A stretch of 64,000 nucleotides of DNA from assembly GCF_900156065.1 (NCBI RefSeq), contig NZ_FTNF01000006.1, positions 1-64,000 of the forward strand, written 5' to 3'. How positions within the stretch are numbered: the first letter of the stretch is position 1; each line of letters starts with the position of its first letter. The position numbers and the translations under genes were made by a program. Shown one piece after another: positions 24,837 to 32,765 of the stretch. The notes below the pieces were generated by a model, which was not told where the DNA came from, made no database searches, and worked only from the letters and a program-made list of their open reading frames with translations. Source of the stretch: Micromonospora avicenniae (lineage in GTDB: Bacteria > Actinomycetota > Actinomycetes > Mycobacteriales > Micromonosporaceae).

Positions 24837-25274
24837 ATGACCGCGAGCGAGGGCGTGCTGGACAGCCCCACGAGCTGGGTCGCCAGCCACATCCACCGGT
24901 ATCTCGAGACCGACGGGGCCGACGGGCACGAGTGGCGACCGGGCGTGTTCACGCTGCTGCTGACCACTCGGGGCCGGCACAGCGGCAAGCTGCGTCGCAC
25001 CGCGCTCATCTACGGGCGGGACGGCGAGAACTACCTGGTCGTCGCCTCGCAGGGCGGCGCGCCCCAGCACCCGGCCTGGTACCTCAACCTGCTGGCCGAG
25101 CCGCAGGTCGACGTGCAGGTCGGTGCCGAGCGGTTCACCGCCCGGGCGCGGACCGCCACCGCCGAGGAGAAGCCCCGGATGTGGGCGACGATGGCGAAGA
25201 TCTGGCCCGCGTACGACGAGTATCAGACCAAGACGGACCGGGAGATCCCGGTGGTGGTGCTGGAACGCGTCTGA
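24837..25274 (+). CDS. nitroreductase/deazaflavin (F420)-dependent oxidoreductase, DDN type
   Basis: 145 residues. TLLLTTRGRHSGKLRRTALIY and the later VVASQGGAPQHPAWYLNL are the defining motifs of the DDN family (F420H2-dependent nitroreductase Rv3547 relatives); the Lys/Arg pair after GRHSG binds the F420 tail. AAAGGAG lies 7 nt before the ATG. With the PPOX gene at 21317 it shows that this organism makes and uses F420. Physiological substrate (quinone or other) unknown. Confidence 0.92.
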   Translation: MTASEGVLDSPTSWVASHIHRYLETDGADGHEWRPGVFTLLLTTRGRHSGKLRRTALIYGRDGENYLVVASQGGAPQHPAWYLNLLAEPQVDVQVGAERFTARARTATAEEKPRMWATMAKIWPAYDEYQTKTDREIPVVVLERV

Positions 25275-25448
25275 CCCGCCGTCGTGGGTCGCCGCGGGGT
25301 GCCCGGCGGCGTCCGCGCCGGACCCTGGCCGGCCGGTCATCGAAATCCCCACCCAGAAACGCGGGACAGTTTGTCCGTCGCGTTCCGTCGATGGCGTCGT
25401 AACTTTCTGCTGTCCCGGTCCGACCATCCTGTGTGGAGGATTGTGCAG

Positions 25449-25775
25449 ATGAGCATCAGTACCGCCCACCGTGTCCGTCCGGTCGCCCAAGCCGGTCCCA
25501 CCGAGTCGCTCGACGACACGCTCCGGGAGATCCCGCTGCCGCCGTACGTGACCGGCGAGGACGTGCAGTTCGCCCTCCGGGCGGTGGTGGTGCACGCACC
25601 TCAGCGCTGGTCCGGTGGGACGATCTGCCGCAACGACGCCAATCCACACCCCTGCCGCCTGCACCGTTGGGGCGCGCGCGTGTTGGCGCTGCGCGGGCTG
25701 CGCGATGCCGACATCGACGCGCTCATCGAGCGTGGCGACCCGGCTGCGTCGCTCCCGCCCCGCCCGAGTGCCTGA
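25449..25775 (+). CDS. small basic protein, function unknown
   Basis: 108 residues. I do not recognise it. Visible features: a polar N-terminus, LPPYVTGEDVQFALRAVVVH in the middle, two cysteines (TICRNDANPHPCRLHRW) flanking a His/Asn-rich stretch, and an LRDADIDALIERGDP C-terminal helix. The Cys/His grouping could bind a metal. GGAGG lies ~10 nt before the ATG, and the codon pattern is like the neighbours. A strong terminator follows at once, which supports this being a real gene. Confidence 0.65.
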   Translation: MSISTAHRVRPVAQAGPTESLDDTLREIPLPPYVTGEDVQFALRAVVVHAPQRWSGGTICRNDANPHPCRLHRWGARVLALRGLRDADIDALIERGDPAASLPPRPSA

Positions 25776-25807
25776 CGTGCCGGGCCCCTGTTCGGGGGCC
25801 CGGCACG
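25776..25807. terminator. strong bidirectional terminator
   Basis: CGTGCCGGGCCCC and its exact complement (13 bp) with a 6-nt loop begin at the base after the stop of the small protein gene. Confidence 0.8.
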
Positions 25808-25851
25808 AGGAACCGCCTCGCGAACGGGGTTGCCTGACGAACGGGCCCCGC

Positions 25852-27435
25852 TCAGCAGGCGATCGGCTTGACCCAGGAACACTCGAAGCCCTCGGGCACC
25901 TGCGATACCTCGGGCGTCGCGGGCGGCGCGACGCGCGCCGCGCCCACGCTCTTCTCGCTGTAGCCCGCGAGCGCGACAGCGATCTGGTCCTCCAGCCCCT
26001 TCACAGACGAGGCCAGGTAGTTGTTCAGCAGGATCGAGAACGCCAGCACCCGGCCGTCGGCGTCGGTGACGTAACCGGAGAGGCTGGACGCCCCGGTGAG
26101 GCTGCCCGTCTTGGCGTGCACGTTCCCGGCCGCCGGCGTGCCCTGCATCCGGCTGCGCAGCGTGCCGCCGACGAAGCGCTCGGGCTGCCCGGCGATGGGC
26201 AGTGCCGCGTACCAGGCGTCGAACCAGGGCTCGGCGCGGACGGCGGCGAGCAGGTCGACGAACTCGCCGGCCGGGATCATGTTGCGACGGGAGAGGCCGG
26301 AGCCGTCCCGCTGCCGCAGCGCGCCGGTGTCCATGCCGACGCTCGACACGTACTCGCTGACGGCGGCGAGCCCTGCCGACCAGGTGCCGGAGCCGGCCGT
26401 GACCCGGCCGATCTCCTTGGCGAGCACCTCGGCGTGCCCGTTGTTGGAGAGCTTGAGGAACGGCACCATCAACTCGGCCAGCGTCATCGAGTCGTGGCGG
26501 GCGACGGTGGCGGCCGCGGTCGGGGTGGGCTGCCCGAGCAGCGTGCGCCCCTGAACTCGTACGCCGTGCCGTTGCAGGGCTGCCCGGAACACGTCTGCCG
26601 CGTAGCCGGTCGGCTCCCAGACCGTCACCCAGTCGCTGGCCGGCTCGCCGCCCGTCGCGATCTGACCGGTGACCACGATGGTGTTGCCGCCGTGCTCACG
26701 CTCGAACGAGATCGACGTCTCGCCGTCGGTCACCGTCTTCGCGCGGTTGTCGAACCGCAGGTAGCCGGTCGGTGGGGTGGTGGTGAGCACCGGCGCCGCG
26801 CCGGCCTGTCTCCCGGGTGCGGCGTGCACGATGACGGTGCCCGCGTCGTAGTCGGTGTCCGGTGCGACGGTCAGCGCGGAGACCTGCGCCGCGTAGTACC
26901 AGGGCTCGTCGTCCCAGGTCCAGTCCGGTCCGAGCCGGTTGTGGTCGTACCGGGTGTCGTCGGCGACCAGGTCGCCCTTCACGACGCGTACGCCCGCCGC
27001 CGCCACCTGCGCCGCGAGCGCGTCGTAGTCGGCGGCGAGCATGGTCGGGTCGCCGCCGCCGCGCAGGTAGAGGTCGCCGGTGACCACGCCGGCGCGGCGC
27101 TTGCCGCTGGTGCGCACGTCGGTGGTGAAGCGGTGGTCCGGTCCGAGCAGCGCCATGGCCGCCGTGGAGGTCAGCAGCTTGGTGTTGGAGGCCGGCACCA
27201 GCCGGCGGTCGCCGTTGCGGTTGTAGAGGGTTTGACCGGTCGTAGTGTCCGCCACCACCACCGACGCCTGTGCGCCGGCCAGCCGGGAGTCGGCGAGGAT
27301 CGCGTCGATGGTCGCGTTCAGGCGGGTCACGGACGGGGCGGGGGATTCGGCTGTCGCACCGGGGGCGCCGGCGGTCGCGGCGGCGGCGACCAGCGCGACC
27401 AGCGCGAGCGTCCGGGGGAAGAGACGACGTTGCAT
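25852..27435 (-). CDS. dacB: D-alanyl-D-alanine carboxypeptidase/endopeptidase (PBP4, S13)
   Basis: 527 residues. The Sec signal peptide spans about 1-30 (LALVALVAAAATAGAPGATAES). Class C penicillin-binding motifs are complete: SNTK with the nucleophilic Ser in VPASNTKLLTS, SNN in LKLSNNGHAEVL, and KTGS in VHAKTGSLTGASSL. The large insert between the first and second motif is typical of S13. It acts in the wall, removing terminal D-Ala or opening crosslinks. CAGCAT lies 6 nt before the ATG on the minus strand. The C-terminus ends in a Cys pair (EGFECSWVKPIAC). Confidence 0.94.
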   Translation of the reverse strand: MQRRLFPRTLALVALVAAAATAGAPGATAESPAPSVTRLNATIDAILADSRLAGAQASVVVADTTTGQTLYNRNGDRRLVPASNTKLLTSTAAMALLGPDHRFTTDVRTSGKRRAGVVTGDLYLRGGGDPTMLAADYDALAAQVAAAGVRVVKGDLVADDTRYDHNRLGPDWTWDDEPWYYAAQVSALTVAPDTDYDAGTVIVHAAPGRQAGAAPVLTTTPPTGYLRFDNRAKTVTDGETSISFEREHGGNTIVVTGQIATGGEPASDWVTVWEPTGYAADVFRAALQRHGVRVQGRTLLGQPTPTAAATVARHDSMTLAELMVPFLKLSNNGHAEVLAKEIGRVTAGSGTWSAGLAAVSEYVSSVGMDTGALRQRDGSGLSRRNMIPAGEFVDLLAAVRAEPWFDAWYAALPIAGQPERFVGGTLRSRMQGTPAAGNVHAKTGSLTGASSLSGYVTDADGRVLAFSILLNNYLASSVKGLEDQIAVALAGYSEKSVGAARVAPPATPEVSQVPEGFECSWVKPIAC

Positions 27436-27559
27436 GCCTCGATGCTGTCATGGAGATAATCGCCGGGAAAGGTCCAATGGCGAAGGTTTTTGCCGATCCG
27501 AGGTTCAGCCGGTGCGCCGTACGGCGGTGCCGGAAGGGTCGTGCGGTGGCGCCGGAACG

Positions 27560-28276
27560 TCAGGCCGGTTGAGGCTCTCCGGCGTCCCCGGGCGCGGGCG
27601 GCGGCGTGTCCGGCTTGGCGAACAGCGGTGCCACGAGCGCGGCGAGCGCTCCACCCAACAGCGGGAAGACGATGAACACCCACAGCTGCCGCAGCGCGGC
27701 GCCGCCTTCGAAGACGGCGGGGCCGAAGGATCGGGCCGGGTTGACCGACGGGCCGTCCAGGACGACGCCGACCAGGTGCGCCAGGGCGAGGGTCAGCCCG
27801 ATGGCGACGCCGGCGACGACGGTCTGCTCGGAGCGGTTGGTCACCACGAGCACCACCAGTACGAAGAGGAACGTCAGCACGGTCTCCAGTAGCGCGGCGC
27901 CGAAGCGGTTGATGTGCGCGCCGTATCCGTTGCTGCCCAGCGCCCCGGTCTGGTCGACCACGTCACCCCACCGGGTGAGCACCCACAGCAGGAAGGCGCC
28001 GACGGTGGCGCCTGCGAACTGGGCGATCCAGTAGGCGACCGCACCGATCAGCGATGTGTTGCCGGAGAGCAGCACCCCGAGGGTGACCGCCGGGTTCACG
28101 TGGCTGCCCGAGAGCGGACCGATCGTGTAGACGAGGGCCAGCATGACGAATCCGAAGGCGAGCGCGACCACCACCACGCCGCCCTGGACCCGGGCGGCCA
28201 CTGCGCTGCCCACCCCGAAGAAGACCAGCAGCAGAGTGCCGAGGAACTCGGCGGCGTAGCGCCGTATATCCGTCAT
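27560..28276 (-). CDS. aquaporin (MIP family channel)
   Basis: 238 residues with six transmembrane helices and both half-helix NPA motifs: SHVNPAVTLG (loop B) and PSVNPARSFGPAVF (loop E, Arg of the selectivity filter). The C-terminal tail of ~25 residues is Pro-rich and cytosolic. Narrow-pore AqpZ-like features (no Asp after NPAR) favour a water channel over a glycerol facilitator, but that is a soft call. TAAACT lies 6 nt before the ATG on the minus strand. Confidence 0.93.
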   Translation of the reverse strand: MTDIRRYAAEFLGTLLLVFFGVGSAVAARVQGGVVVVALAFGFVMLALVYTIGPLSGSHVNPAVTLGVLLSGNTSLIGAVAYWIAQFAGATVGAFLLWVLTRWGDVVDQTGALGSNGYGAHINRFGAALLETVLTFLFVLVVLVVTNRSEQTVVAGVAIGLTLALAHLVGVVLDGPSVNPARSFGPAVFEGGAALRQLWVFIVFPLLGGALAALVAPLFAKPDTPPPAPGDAGEPQPA

Positions 28277-28399
28277 ATCCGCAGTTTATGGGCGCGGCCT
28301 CCGGCGTCGTGCCGTTCGGCCGGCCGGTCGCCCCACGGATGTGAGCGAGACGACGACCACGGAGGGCAGAGCGGCCGGGCGTTTCCCGTTGCACGGTGC

Positions 28400-29473
28400 G
28401 TGGACACGCGCTCGGTCGACGTGGTGGTGATCGGTGCCGGTCAGGCCGGCCTCTCCGCCGGGCATCACCTGCACCGGACCGGATTCACGGCTGGAACCGG
28501 CTTCGTGATCCTGGACGGCGACGACGGCCCCGGCGGCGCGTGGCGGCATCGCTGGCCGACGCTGACGGTGGACCGGGTGCACGGCTTCCACGACCTGCCC
28601 GCCATGCCGTTCCCCGCCGCCGCACCGGACCGCCGGGCCTCGGAGGTTGTCAGCGACTACTTCGCCGCGTACGAGCGGGAGTTCGAACTGCCGGTGGAGC
28701 GCCCGGTCCGGGTCGAGTCGGTGCATTCGCTGCCCGACGGGCGGCTGGACGTGCGTACGGACCGTGGGCACTGGACCGCACGAGCCCTGATCAACGCCAC
28801 GGGCACCTGGAGCCGGCCGTTCTGGCCGCACTATCCCGGCCGGGCCGAGTTCCGCGGCCGCCAGCTGCACACGGCCGACTACCGGGGCCCGGCGGAGTTC
28901 GCCGGCCACCGGGTGGTGGTGGTCGGGGCCGGCACCTCGGCGGTGCAACTGCTCGGCGAGATCTCCCCGGTCGCCGCGAGCACGACCTGGGTCAGTCGTC
29001 GCCCGCCCGACTTCCGCGAGATCGAGTTCACCCCCGAGCACGGCCGGGCCGCGGTGGCCCTGGTCGAGGCCCGGGTGCGGGCCGGCCGCCCGCCGAGCAG
29101 CGTGGTCGGGGTGACCGGACTGGCCTTGACCCCCGAGGTCCGCCGGCTGCGGGAGCAGGGCGTGCTCGATCGTCTACCCATGTTCGAGCGGATCACGCCC
29201 GACGGCATCGCCTGGGCGGACGGGCGCTTCGTCGCCGCCGACATGATCCTCTGGTGCACCGGTTTCCGGGCCGCCATCGACCATCTCGCCCCGCTGCACC
29301 TGCGTGCCGCCGGCGGCGGAATTGTGATGGACGGGACCCGGGTGGCCGCCGACGGGCGGATTCACCTGATCGGGTACGGCCCCTCGGCGAGCACCGTCGG
29401 GGCCAACCGGGCGGGCCGTGCCGCCGTACGCGAAATCCGTGCGCTGCTCGGCTCCACGGCCGCGCTCGACTGA
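28400..29473 (+). CDS. flavin-containing monooxygenase-like FAD/NAD(P) oxidoreductase
   Basis: 357 residues from GTG 28400; no convincing Shine-Dalgarno is seen, so the start is provisional. FAD site VVVIGAGQAGLSAGHHL, the class B monooxygenase-like GPGGAWRHRWPTL, the NADPH site VVVVGAGTSAVQLL and the ATGTWSRPFWP segment are all present. The exact FMO fingerprint FxGxxxHxxxW/F is not seen; instead FRGRQLHTADYRG occupies that place. Possibly an amine or sulfide oxidase, or a reductase of small molecules. Confidence 0.88.
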   Translation: MDTRSVDVVVIGAGQAGLSAGHHLHRTGFTAGTGFVILDGDDGPGGAWRHRWPTLTVDRVHGFHDLPAMPFPAAAPDRRASEVVSDYFAAYEREFELPVERPVRVESVHSLPDGRLDVRTDRGHWTARALINATGTWSRPFWPHYPGRAEFRGRQLHTADYRGPAEFAGHRVVVVGAGTSAVQLLGEISPVAASTTWVSRRPPDFREIEFTPEHGRAAVALVEARVRAGRPPSSVVGVTGLALTPEVRRLREQGVLDRLPMFERITPDGIAWADGRFVAADMILWCTGFRAAIDHLAPLHLRAAGGGIVMDGTRVAADGRIHLIGYGPSASTVGANRAGRAAVREIRALLGSTAALD

Positions 29474-29484
29474 GCAGGATCTAT

Positions 29485-29513
29485 TTGACGGATCGCCCGG
29501 CGACGTGCAACGT
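29485..29513 (+). promoter_or_regulatory. possible promoter for HesB-like gene
   Basis: TTGACG at 29485-29490 is 17 nt from CAACGT at 29508-29513. The -35 is good and the -10 poor. The leader to the gene would be about 140 nt. Confidence 0.25.
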
Positions 29514-29660
29514 AGGTGGTGACGGGGCTCTCACCTGCCCCGATACGGGTGGCGGCGACTGAGTGCCGCGCAATCACCTCCAGGTGCACCTGACGCGTGC
29601 CCATCACCGGTCTGCGCCGTTCCGACCGCGGTCCGAGAGAATCCACGAGGAGTTCCCACC

Positions 29661-29942
29661 ATGCTCACCATGACCGACAACGCCGTCCTGGTCATTCGCG
29701 ATCTCGCCAACCAGCAGGACGTCGGCGAGGACGGCGGGGTGCGCATCGCCGCCGACGCCGCGGCGGGCTCGCTCACCGTCGAGTTGGTCGCCGGGCCCAC
29801 GCAGGGTGACCACGTGGTCGACAACCAGGGGGCCCGGATCTTCCTGGATTCCGACGCCGTGGCGATCCTCGGCGACGCATCGGTCGACGCGACCGTCGAC
29901 GACCAGGGCATCGTTCAGTTCGGTTTCACCGAGAAGCAGTAG
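29661..29942 (+). CDS. HesB/IscA-like small protein lacking cysteines
   Basis: 93 residues preceded by GAGGAG. The order of strands resembles the A-type iron-sulfur carrier fold: MLTMTDNAVLVIRDL at the front, GSLTVELVAGP in the middle, then DNQGARIFLDSDAVAILGDA, which parallels the 'VDPxSxxYLxGxxIDY' part of IscA. No cysteine occurs anywhere, so it cannot bind a cluster in the IscA way. Actinomycete databases often label such proteins HesB. A hairpin terminator follows 11 bp after the stop. Confidence 0.75.
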   Translation: MLTMTDNAVLVIRDLANQQDVGEDGGVRIAADAAAGSLTVELVAGPTQGDHVVDNQGARIFLDSDAVAILGDASVDATVDDQGIVQFGFTEKQ

Positions 29943-29953
29943 TCCGTTCCGTC

Positions 29954-29988
29954 GGCACCCCGCGGGCCCTGGGGCGCCGCGGGGTGCC
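29954..29988 (+). terminator. terminator of HesB-like gene
   Basis: GGCACCCCGCGG pairs perfectly with CCGCGGGGTGCC around an 11-nt loop. Confidence 0.75.
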
Positions 29989-30011
29989 TCGTGCCTCCAC
30001 CGGTGAATCAG

Positions 30012-30044
30012 GCGGTCGTGGCGCCCGTACGGTGCCACGACCGC
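30012..30044 (-). terminator. terminator of PepSY gene
   Basis: GCGGTCGTGGC and its exact complement flank 11 nt, 36 bp beyond the PepSY stop on the minus strand. Together with the previous hairpin it gives one terminator for each converging unit. Confidence 0.75.
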
Positions 30045-30080
30045 GAGATCCCGCCCGGTTCCCGCCGCGCGGGTGCCGGG

Positions 30081-30569
30081 TCAGTCATCGTCATCGTCGT
30101 CGTCGGCCTGCTCCTGCTCCGCCCGGAGCACCGCGCCGTTGTCCCGGTCGACGTCGATGTCGTGTTCGACATCGCCCGACACGATCTCGACGCTCCAGAC
30201 CGGGCGGCCGTGCTCCTGCTCCGCCTCGATCTCTGTGATCCGGCCGCCGCCGGCCCTCGCCAGCGCGATCTCACCGGCCCGCTGCGGTCCGATCCGATCG
30301 CCGCCGGTGTTCCCCGACGGAGCGCCGCTGCTGGACGGGGCGCTGCTCGGCGTGCCCGCCGTGGTGCTCGGCGCGCCGCTGCTGGCGCTGTCGTCCGGGG
30401 TGACGCTGGTGGCGCTGTCGTCCGGGGTGGTCGGGGCGGTGGTGGCGGCGGCCAACGTGGTGTCCCGGTCGCGCCGGTCGTCCGCGACCGTGGCACCGAT
30501 CGCCACACCGGCCACCGCGAGCACGGCCGCACCGCCGGCCGACGCCAGGAGCATTGAACTGCGCTTCAT
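30081..30569 (-). CDS. secreted/membrane-anchored PepSY-domain protein
   Basis: 162 residues from ATG 30569 (GAGAGGTGGAG upstream). An N-terminal signal/anchor (LLASAGGAAVLAVAGVAIG) is followed by a Ser/Thr/Pro/Asp-rich linker with near-repeats of TPDDSA, then a PepSY domain (QRAGEIALARAGGGRITEIE, WSVEIVSGDVEHDIDVDRDNG) and an acidic tail of eight aspartates. PepSY domains modulate proteases or sense at the cell surface. It sits downstream of a two-component system on the same strand and has its own box at 30640-30654 matching one near the regulator gene. Confidence 0.85.
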   Translation of the reverse strand: MKRSSMLLASAGGAAVLAVAGVAIGATVADDRRDRDTTLAAATTAPTTPDDSATSVTPDDSASSGAPSTTAGTPSSAPSSSGAPSGNTGGDRIGPQRAGEIALARAGGGRITEIEAEQEHGRPVWSVEIVSGDVEHDIDVDRDNGAVLRAEQEQADDDDDDD

Positions 30570-30639
30570 CGTCTCCACCTCTCTCGATTCCTACCAATGA
30601 GGATCGGTCCGGGGCGGATAGGGCGGCGCTGCCGGAAGA

Positions 30640-30654
30640 CTAAGGCCGGGTTAA
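30640..30654 (-). promoter_or_regulatory. candidate response-regulator box upstream of PepSY gene
   Basis: Read on the minus strand: TTAACCCGGCCTTAG, i.e. TTAACC-N4-CTTAG, with TTAAC and TTAGT half-sites 11 bp apart. It lies about 70 bp before the PepSY start. The same pattern occurs at 32705-32719 near the response regulator gene. Confidence 0.55.
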
Positions 30655-30696
30655 GACACCGTCGGGGAGCCCTGCGGAGGTGTTTCCCGACGTTCT

Positions 30697-31974
30697 CTAG
30701 GCCCTCGGCGGACCCAGCCGGAGCAGCACCTCGGCCCCGCCGCCCGTCGCCGCACGCAGTTCCAGCCGCCCGCCGGTGGCCTGCGCCGCCCGGCGAGCGA
30801 TGTCCAGGCCGAGTCCCGTCGAGCCGGCGGCGCTCGCGCCCCGACGGGCCGCGTCAGCCGGCAGGCCCGGTCCCCCGTCGGCCACGGTCAGCACCACCTG
30901 CCCGTCGGCGACGGCCAGCCGCACCGTGAAAGGTGTGCCGTCCGGGGTGTGCGCGAAGACGTTGCCGAGCAGGGCGTCCACCGCGGCCGCCAGTTCGTCG
31001 GCGGGCACGCCCACCGGCAGCGGGCCGGGCGCGAGGTCGAGCGTCACCGGCCGGCCGGTGTCCTCGGCGAGCACCGACCAGAACGCGACGCGCTCGCCGA
31101 CGATCGCCGCCGCGTCCGAGCCCGTCGGGCCGGCCGCCGGAGTCCGCCGCCAGCGAGCCTGCCGGATGAGGCCGGTGACGGCCCGTTCGAGACCGTCGAC
31201 AGCGGCGGTGATCCGCGACGCATCGTCCGGGTCGCGCAGCGACTCCGCCTCCAGCCGTAGCGCGGTCAGCGGCGTACGCAGCCGGTGGGACAGGTCGGCG
31301 ACCTGCTCGCGTTCCTGCAACAGCAGCACCTGGATCCGGCCGGCCAGATGGTTGAGCGCACCCGCGACCTCCCGCAACTCCGGCGGTCCGGACGGGGTGA
31401 CCCGGGCGTCGAGTTCGGCGTTGGCGAGCCGGTGCGACACCGCCGAGAGGTCCCCGATCGGCCGGACGAGAGTGCGGGCCAGCCGGTCCGCGACCACCAG
31501 ACCGATGAGCACCAGGAGCAGGCCGAGCAGGGCGAGCACCAGCCAGGCGCGGGTCACCCCGTCGGTCAGCTCGTCCCGGGGCACCGCGACCCGGATCACC
31601 CCGGTGCCGTCGGCCCGGCCCTGCACGGCGATGACGACCTCCCGGCCGGAGGCCGACTCCCCGGTCAGGCTCTGCCCACGGGCGGCCAGCGCGACCGCCG
31701 GCGTCCGAGGCACGGGCGTGCCGAGCACGGTGCCGTCGGGCAGGTACACGCTCACCGGCCGGCCGGAGTCGGCAGCCAACTGCTCGACGGTCAGCCGGAT
31801 GGTGGTCGCGTCGGCGGTGCCCACCACCGGGACCAGACTCTGCGCGTCGGCGGTGGCGCGTACGGTGGCGCGGTCCTCGGCGACGGTGCGCACCAGCAGC
31901 GCCAGCGGCACCAGGAACGCGATCAGGATGAGCACGCTGACCGCGGCGACCAGGACCGCCAGCCGGGCCCTCAT
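30697..31974 (-). CDS. OmpR-class sensor histidine kinase
   Basis: 425 residues: membrane helix ~8-30, an extracytoplasmic sensor of about 110 residues, second helix ~145-165, a HAMP domain (VADRLARTLVRPIGDL), HisKA with VADLSHRLRTPLTALRLEAE (His230), and HATPase_c (ALLGNVFAHTPDGTPF, VADGGPGLPADAA, STGLGLDIARRAAQ). It overlaps the regulator gene by 4 bp, so the two are translated together. The signal is unknown; a PepSY protein on the cell surface and a small membrane protein are encoded alongside. Confidence 0.94.
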   Translation of the reverse strand: MRARLAVLVAAVSVLILIAFLVPLALLVRTVAEDRATVRATADAQSLVPVVGTADATTIRLTVEQLAADSGRPVSVYLPDGTVLGTPVPRTPAVALAARGQSLTGESASGREVVIAVQGRADGTGVIRVAVPRDELTDGVTRAWLVLALLGLLLVLIGLVVADRLARTLVRPIGDLSAVSHRLANAELDARVTPSGPPELREVAGALNHLAGRIQVLLLQEREQVADLSHRLRTPLTALRLEAESLRDPDDASRITAAVDGLERAVTGLIRQARWRRTPAAGPTGSDAAAIVGERVAFWSVLAEDTGRPVTLDLAPGPLPVGVPADELAAAVDALLGNVFAHTPDGTPFTVRLAVADGQVVLTVADGGPGLPADAARRGASAAGSTGLGLDIARRAAQATGGRLELRAATGGGAEVLLRLGPPRA

Positions 31975-32663
31975 CCCGCTGCCCGCGGCGCTTCCAACCG
32001 CACCCCGACGCCCCGCACGGTGTGCAGGTAGCGCGGATCCTGGGCGCTCTCACCCAGCTTGCGGCGCAGCCAGGACAGGTGCACGTCGACGGTCTTGTCG
32101 GCACCGCCGTACGGGATCTGCCACACCTCGGTGAGCAGTTCGCGCTTGGTGACCACCTGTCCGGGGTGGGCGGCGAGGTGGTGCAGCAGGTCGAACTCGC
32201 GTGGGGTCAGCTCGACAGGCGCTCCGTCCAGGGTGACCTGCCGGGACCGGGGATCGACACGCAGCCCGCCGACCACGAGCGCCGGTTCGGGCGTGCCACC
32301 GCCCGGCGACCGGCGCAGCACTGCCCGGGCGCGGGCGTCCAGCTGCGCCGCGGTGAACGGCTTGACCACGTAGTCGTCGGCGCCGGCGTCCAGCACGCGG
32401 ACGATCTCCGTCTCGTCGTCGCGGGCGGTGGCCACGATCACCGGCACCGAGCTGACCGCGCGCAGCATCCGCAGCAGCTCGCGTCCGTCCAGATCAGGCA
32501 GTCCGAGATCGAGCACGACGAGGTCGGGACGGTCCTCCAGCGCGTCGCGCAGTCCGGCCATCGCGGTCGACGCGGCGGCCACCGCGTGCCCGCGTTCCCG
32601 CAGCGCCCGGATCAGCGGCGTGCGGATAGCGAGGTCGTCCTCGATGAGCAGCAGGCGGGCCAC
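31971..32663 (-). CDS. OmpR/PhoB family response regulator
   Basis: 230 residues from GTG 32663. Receiver: acidic pocket IEDD, phosphoacceptor Asp52 in VVLDLGLP, and Lys in DYVVKPF. The winged-helix C-terminus has LTPREFDLLHHLAAHPGQVV and VDVHLSWLRRKLGE, then the RGVGVRLE hairpin. TAGCCT at 32676-32671 on the minus strand is 7 nt before the GTG, marking a leaderless start; the open frame continues upstream without family similarity. It probably binds the TTAACC-N4-CTTAG boxes. Confidence 0.94.
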   Translation of the reverse strand: MARLLLIEDDLAIRTPLIRALRERGHAVAAASTAMAGLRDALEDRPDLVVLDLGLPDLDGRELLRMLRAVSSVPVIVATARDDETEIVRVLDAGADDYVVKPFTAAQLDARARAVLRRSPGGGTPEPALVVGGLRVDPRSRQVTLDGAPVELTPREFDLLHHLAAHPGQVVTKRELLTEVWQIPYGGADKTVDVHLSWLRRKLGESAQDPRYLHTVRGVGVRLEAPRAAG

Positions 32664-32670
32664 GTCTGGC

Positions 32671-32719
32671 AGGCTAACCGCTGCCGTCGCGTCGGGACGG
32701 ATCGTTAACCGTCTCTTAG
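32671..32719. promoter_or_regulatory. divergent control region of the PepSY two-component module
   Basis: Contains the minus-strand -10 (TAGCCT, 32676-32671) of the response regulator and, at 32705-32719, TTAACCGTCTCTTAG in plus orientation, with half-sites TTAAC/TTAGC 11 bp apart as OmpR-type regulators prefer. A third half-site (CTAACC) begins at 32674. The box is 47 bp before the ATG of the divergent membrane protein. Confidence 0.55.
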
Positions 32720-32765
32720 CGTTGCGCCGTGCCGCGGCCAACCTCCGGTCGGGCACACTCGCAGC

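Noticed and set aside
22703..25009. A 768-codon minus-strand fusion of the serine hydrolase with an upstream domain
   Set aside because: The part beyond 23935 is the antisense of the pentapeptide-repeat and neighbouring genes; similarity to the hydrolase family begins at about 23926.
27560..28276. Glycerol facilitator (GlpF)
   Set aside because: The residues after the second NPA box (NPARSFGPA) lack the Asp typical of GlpF, and no glycerol genes are nearby.
29661..29942. Functional IscA/ErpA iron-sulfur carrier
   Set aside because: No cysteines at all.
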